The translations under genes were made by a program, and so were the position numbers. Positions 59,419-64,000 of a DNA stretch of 64,000 nucleotides are shown one piece after another. The notes under the pieces are model-generated. The model saw only the letters and a program-made list of their open reading frames with translations. It did no database searches and was not told the DNA's origin. This stretch comes from Hypomesus transpacificus (lineage: Eukaryota > Chordata > Actinopteri > Osmeriformes > Osmeridae), in the NCBI RefSeq assembly GCF_021917145.1, contig NC_061073.1, positions 1,824,075-1,888,074 of the forward strand, given 5' to 3'. Within the stretch, counting starts at the first letter, position 1. Every line of letters begins with the position of its first letter.

Positions 59419-60451
59419 TTTTTGAATGGTAGTCAAAGGAAACCTTTAGACTGGGTGTTGGAACAGCAGGGTCCCAGTTGAGGTAACCCACACCTGCTCT
59501 GTCTGTCCCTTAGCTCTGACTTGACTGATCCTCAATGCTCCACATCTCTTTCCATACTTGCCATACACGCCTGGATCAAATCAAATCGAATCTAACTTTA
59601 TTTGTATTGTATTTTACAAGCAGTGTCACAAACGTCTTCACAGTTACCCACAGTTTGCTTCTCAATAGTGAGAGGTTCGGGTGTTGTGCTTTTAAAATGT
59701 AGCTTTCATGAGTTGTGTGCAAAGTATTGTAGCCCCAGACCGGCCATGGCAGCAGCCTGCTGTGGACGATTCTGGAAGAATTTGAGTTCTAATTATGTAG
59801 TTCAGAGCTGTTTTTGAGGTTCTGAAATCTTGGCTTCATCTCTCTACTGCTTGAGGGAGTATTTGGACAACTGCAGGGAAGGATTTAGCTTCAAAGTCTG
59901 ACTGCTTGCTGTGTGTTGTAATTCTGCTCTCTGCTACAAAACAGGGTTAGAGTGACTGTAGTCACCAGACAGACACAACCTCATATAAGCTAGCATTTAA
60001 TGTATGCTATACTGGAGTGAACCTACATAACAGTACAGTAGCTCTCCAGGAACAGGCTTGGACAGCCCAGTCTAAGATACTAATATGTATGTTGTTTAGA
60101 AATAGATGGGTATTCCTGTATGCAAGGTGTTCAGTGCAAAACCTTGGTCAAACTGTCTTCTGTTTCCATGTCTAGTGTGCGCTCTTGAGCTGAGCTAGTT
60201 CGACACAGAGAGCTCCAGATTCTGAGTGTGTTATCTTGACAGCCTCTTCCTCTGTGACATTCCCACAATGCACTCTGCTGTTATATATATAAATAGCTTA
60301 ACAGCCATGAACTTTCCCATACCACAAGTGTGGTATGGGAAATGTGTGTGTGTGTGTGAATGGTAGTCTTCTAGTCGTCAAGGAAACCTTTAGACTGGGT
60401 GTTTGAACACGCCTGCTCTGTCTGTCCCTTAGCTCTGACTTGACTAATCCT
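59419..60451. repeat. Duplicated 90-110 bp segment, copies about 0.93 kb apart
   Basis: 59,419-59,531 and 60,359-60,451 share AATGGTAGTC, AAGGAAACCTTTAGACTGGG, CCTGCTCTGTCTGTCCCTTA and GCTCTGACTTGACT in the same order. Copy 2 lacks about 30 bp in the middle and has an insertion near its start. A local duplication is likely. Confidence 0.8.
60313..60342. repeat. 13-bp perfect hairpin
   Basis: TTTCCCATACCAC pairs perfectly with GTGGTATGGGAAA across AAGT. It lies just before a (GT)n run and copy 2 of the local duplication. Confidence 0.85.
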
Positions 60452-61022
60452 GTGTGGGCTTGTATGGGTATCCATATGTGTAGAAATCCAGCACAGACGT
60501 GTGAGAATTGGGGAACCAAGGCCAAACCATCACACTGTCACAAATGTCGTCTCAGTAACCAAGAAGAACATTGCGTTCCCCTAGCCCTGTGTTTGAGATG
60601 GGACTGTTGGGATTCCAATGATTGTTTCCAGTTGAGAATTTGCATGATTGTTTTTTTAACTCACTCGCCAGTTGAACAACAGAAGAAGGACCATCTTAAA
60701 ACGTCTGCCTGTCTATTTGCTGTCAGAGATGTTTGCACTGAAGGAGAGAGGAGGAGAAACCAAAGAGAGAGGGGAGAGAAAGAGTAGCCAGCAGGAGGAA
60801 AGCAGGAGAGGAAGAGGGGATGAAAAGAGAGGGAGAGGGATACAGGAGAACATGGAGGACGGTAATACGAGGTGGCAAAGGAGAGGGAAGCGGGCGGAGA
60901 GTAGGAAGGGAGGGAGGAAGAATAGGAGGAATGAAAGGAAAGAATGGTGAGAGATATGGGGAGAGGCACCACAGAAGTGGAGTGGATGGGGAAAGGGTTG
61001 CAGAGGACAGCGTGTGGGGGGT

Positions 61023-61055
<33 letters not shown>
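61023..61055. repeat. Poly-G run of 33
   Basis: Long G homopolymer inside a purine-rich stretch (60,740-61,070). Length is probably unreliable in assembly. Proline- and glycine-rich frames across it are not genes. Confidence 0.9.
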
Positions 61056-61056
<1 letters not shown>

Positions 61057-61843
61057 GGGGGGACAGTACCGGCAGACCCTTGCCAGTTCTGACACCAGTT
61101 CATGTTGCATGCTACTGCACACGGAAGCTGTTTACACTGATTCTGACGTGGAAGAAGATCCTGTTCCAGGCCTCGTCATGGAAACAGACTAAAACTCTGT
61201 CGTGCTGCAGGTGTCTGCTGGGTGACTGACTCTTAACCCTGACTCCCGACTCTGACTGACTCTGACTGACTCTGACTCCTAACTCTGTGTGTGTCGACCA
61301 GCCCTACTGTACAGCCGGGGTCTCAATCGCCTGTTTTGGCCAGCCCATTCTCCCCCTGATCGCTGCAGACTAAGCTGTTGAAACCATGTTTCCCCGTGAC
61401 CGCTCTGTGGAAAGTTTTCATGTGCACACTTTGTCATAATCCTATCAAGGCCCCCGTGTGTGTGGGGAATGGGGGGGGGGACACACACGAGAGGAGAGGG
61501 GAGGTGAGGACAAATCTCTCCTCACACAATCAGTTGACAGTCGGTTCAAGTCTCTCTCTCTCTTTCTTCCTCCTATTGCCCCGTATGCCACACATTTAGA
61601 ATGCCATCTCTGTTTTGTTTTGATTTGAATGACATGTTTAGAACATAACACAGCATGCTTCTCTCTCTGTTCTTGCTGCAGTGTCAAGCCTAATCTGCTT
61701 TTTGGACTTTTCAAGCAGAGTCATGGATGTTTTTTTGATATACAACAACCAAGCCGTTGGTGTGAAATGTCTGAGTTGAAAGAAGTAACAAAGCACATAG
61801 CTAAGAAAACCGCTGACTAAACAAACTCCCTTTCACGTTTCAG

Positions 61844-62160
61844 ACCCTCCTCAGAGAGAGAGCGCGAGAGAGAGTGAGAGAGACGGGGAAGTAAAGATGG
61901 GGGAGACGGAGGAGGAACGCAGCGTGCAGGCCGGACAGCTCTTTGAGAACTTTGTCCAGGCGTCCACCTGCAAGGGCACGCTGCAGGCTTTCAGCATCCT
62001 GTGTCGTCTCATGGACCTGGACCCTTTGGAACACGCCACGTTCTACAGCAACCTCAAAGCCACGGTCACTTCCTGGAAGGCCAAGGCTCTCTGGACCAAG
62101 CTGGACAAGAGGGCCAGCCAAAAGGAGTACAATCAGTCGAAAGCTTGCCCGGGCACCAAG
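61844..62160 (+). CDS. mical2: MICAL2 first coding exon (gene continues beyond the window)
   Basis: The ATG at 61,897 has a strong context (aaagATGG). The exon codes 88 residues ending ACCAAG|GTAGGA at 62,160; a TTTCACGTTTCAG acceptor precedes 61,844, so the 53 nt before the ATG are 5' UTR and an upstream non-coding exon must exist. [18 protein letters not shown] and [14 protein letters not shown] are hallmarks of the N-terminus of MICAL proteins, and FENFVQAS fits MICAL2 better than MICAL1 or MICAL3. The family has an FAD monooxygenase domain that oxidises actin methionines, then CH and LIM domains. The next exon, expected to begin with the FAD-binding GxGxxG loop, was not found before 64,000. 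Head-to-head placement with dkk3 agrees with human gene order. Confidence 0.92.
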
Positions 62161-63421
62161 GTAGGATGCTTTTAACCTGCTTTGCCAAAGGGACTGTTCG
62201 ATACAGCAGAGCTAAAGTCTGTCCAGACCTTTTAGATAAGCTAGGCTTGCTTAGGTTCTCCGTCTTTTTTCTCAGACGTCGACAGTTAGTTGAGTCACAC
62301 GGAGATTACGTTGAAAGAATGTCTCTGTACGTTATCTTTACAGTTTAGTACCGTAGAAAATAATACTGGACGCTTGTAACATGGAGAGAGATTTACGATG
62401 TCGGACATCCCTCTGGAACAATTTGTCAGGTGCATGAATCTCAGATTCACGGCTGTGGTTGTTGGTCTCTGTCTAGACTCCCCTATCAGTCCAGAACTAT
62501 GCTGCTTGTCTGTGTTGTGTGGAGCGCCCTTAAAGCTATCGTGCGTGTGACAGCTATGCTGTACGTTGTCACATGGTCTGCAGTTTGGAAGTCTGGTCTC
62601 CAGGAATGTGACTACCCATGTGTCAGGTTTCATGGCAGTGACATGGTACATGGGGCACATGGCTGGCGAGTTTGCCCAATCAGCCCTGTCTCTGATCAGG
62701 TAACACAGGGAAACATGACACCTCCTGTACCCTGCGGCTGGCACATGGCCTGCATGGTTCTCTCACCAGTTACAACAGTGAGTTTACCCTCTGAGCTAAA
62801 GGCTTTAAATCGAAGGCACTGCCTTTTCAGGAAAGGTTCACCGAACCACCTCTTTTACTATTTGTTTGAAAGTTTCCAAAGTTCGGACATCACTGAGCCT
62901 CTGTCTCCAACACAGAAAGTGAGGATAGACGCGCAGTCTGGTAAGAAAGATAAGACAAATGTTTAGTGGAAGGACTCCATTGGCGTGTTTAGCACGGTGT
63001 CTCAGTGAGTCCATATCTCCCTGAGGAACACTGATAAGAGCCCTCAGAGAAGGAGGTCTGGAGTCACACACCAGAGAGAGAGAAAGAGAGAGATAAAAGG
63101 AGTGAGAGAGAGAGACTTAAGAGGAATCAGAAAGAATAGAAAAAGAGAGAGAGAGGGAAATCCCATCGTTACACTTGACCAAAGTCTTATGTCATACACT
63201 ACAGTGCATCCAAATGCTCTCCCACATTCTGAATGCGACAGTCGTCTCTGAGGAGAAGAGCTGAACTGGGGCCCAGTCCAGATGGTGAGAAGGAGAAGCA
63301 GGCCTAGACAGGGTGGTTCTACACTGTTCTAGACAGTCAACAGAGGCGGGGCTAGACAGGGTGGTTCTGGACTGTCAGGATCTCAACACACATTCTTCAG
63401 GAAGCCCTCAGCCCTCATCAC

Positions 63422-63459
<38 letters not shown>

Positions 63460-64000
63460 AGACAGGCTCTGAGGCGTCGTATCAGGGGCGCAGCACCAGT
63501 GTTTCCTCAGTGCCCACCGGAGCTCTCGCTACAGGATGAAACTTTATCTGATTTGGACTTTCCGGCTCAACCCATGTATGTTTTCTGGCCTGTGATATTT
63601 ACAGTGATCTGTTGCCCGGACATTTCCGGGATGAACTGTATGTAATGGAGTGGTTGCACATGAACAGGATGTCTCGAAAGGGTGAGACGAGACTTCTGTT
63701 GACCCTCGTAAATAAGATTCATCATTTTTTCCGGAACATGCCATATCATCACGCTGTTCTGTCATCCAAGACCGATCTCTTAAGCATGCTTCTCTTCAGT
63801 CTATAGACTGTAGTCTGAAGTCCCTGATCTTAGACCAGTCATCTGGTTTGTGTGGTTGTATGGCATTCTTTAGCTGTGGTAGTTTAGCTGTGTCCAGAAT
63901 CCCTGTACCAGCTGTCTGTGTGACCCCACCCCTGGCATGACATGGATGATGTCATCCCCATGTCTCTGCAGTAAATGACTGGATCACAATGGGCCTGCAG
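62161..64000 (+). other. mical2 intron, no further exon seen
   Basis: I searched by eye for the FAD-binding exon (a GGGPCGLR-like stretch) and did not find it. The frames present are short and unconserved. It contains GA-rich sequence (63,070-63,155) and a poly-C run. Confidence 0.6.
63423..63457. repeat. Poly-C run of 35
   Basis: Homopolymer in the mical2 intron, the second very long G/C run in 2.5 kb. Confidence 0.9.

Larger units (their letters stand above)
55431..61843 (+). other. Upstream/5' intron region of mical2, low-complexity rich
   Basis: No coding exon is recognised. It holds a degenerate GAGGCTGATTG minisatellite (58,865-59,020), a CTCTGTCTCTCG array (59,120-59,255), a duplicated segment (59,419-59,531 and 60,359-60,451), a hairpin (60,313-60,342) and a 33-nt poly-G (61,023-61,055). 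Since mical2 genes have non-coding 5' exons, most of this may be intronic. Confidence 0.5.

Noticed and set aside
60440..60787. Cys-rich plus-strand frame (CENWGTKAKPSHCHKC)
   Set aside because: The spacing of cysteines fits no zinc-finger or secreted-domain pattern I know, it starts inside a local duplication and runs into purine-rich DNA.
60661..61122. 153-codon Pro/Ser-rich frame and Gly-rich counterparts
   Set aside because: Composition artefact of a purine-rich stretch and a 33-nt poly-G; no domain or splice support.
1..64000. CRISPR arrays, operons, phage or bacterial features
   Set aside because: None seen; all coding signals are intron-split vertebrate genes and eukaryotic transposons.

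Overview
This is a vertebrate nuclear segment and almost certainly teleost fish: AT-rich, with small exons split by GT-AG introns, no bacterial-style operons, and a dense load of fish-type transposons (L2-like LINE with its SINE partner, Rex1-like and RTE-like LINE remnants, hAT-like elements and MITEs). One interspersed repeat at about 31,330 resembles repeats I associate with salmonid-type genomes, but the species cannot be fixed from this window.

Layout. Positions 1-22,850 hold no gene I can support, only unique AT-rich DNA and transposon remnants. From 22,920 to 35,857 on the minus strand lies a 12-exon SLC23-family transporter gene (614 aa when spliced). From 37,820 to 42,602, also minus, is a complete 7-exon RNA ligase 1 gene (rlig1, human C12orf29; 325 aa, catalytic-type lysine at residue 57). 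Just upstream of it on the same strand (42,993-44,075) is a decayed, 5'-truncated mgat4c-like glycosyltransferase pseudogene. A 7-exon Dickkopf-3 gene (dkk3, 261 aa) runs on the minus strand from 50,631 to 46,703. The first coding exon of mical2 lies on the plus strand at 61,844-62,160, and the rest of that gene is beyond the window.

The gene order is informative. As I recall the human map, RLIG1 and MGAT4C lie in the same chromosome-12 region, and DKK3 and MICAL2 are head-to-head on chromosome 11. The window seems to join pieces of two ancestral blocks, with the joint between the pseudogene and dkk3 (about 44-46.7 kb). The genes do not form one pathway: membrane transport of small molecules, RNA end joining, secreted cysteine-rich signalling/modulation, and actin redox control.

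The dkk3-mical2 intergenic space contains an array of about 176-bp tandem repeats into which two LINEs have inserted, one Rex1-like (51,001-51,970) and one L2-like (52,306-53,090). Several other elements have readable boundaries: a hAT-like element with a perfect 8-bp target duplication (30,887-31,176), an element flanked by a 13-bp direct repeat (53,397-53,772), and TIR elements at 9,202-10,288, 23,498-24,092, about 38,508-39,530 and 47,192-47,392. I saw no sign of a wholly new multi-gene system. The strongest biological item is the intact RNA ligase gene, and the most unusual DNA is the nested satellite/LINE region.
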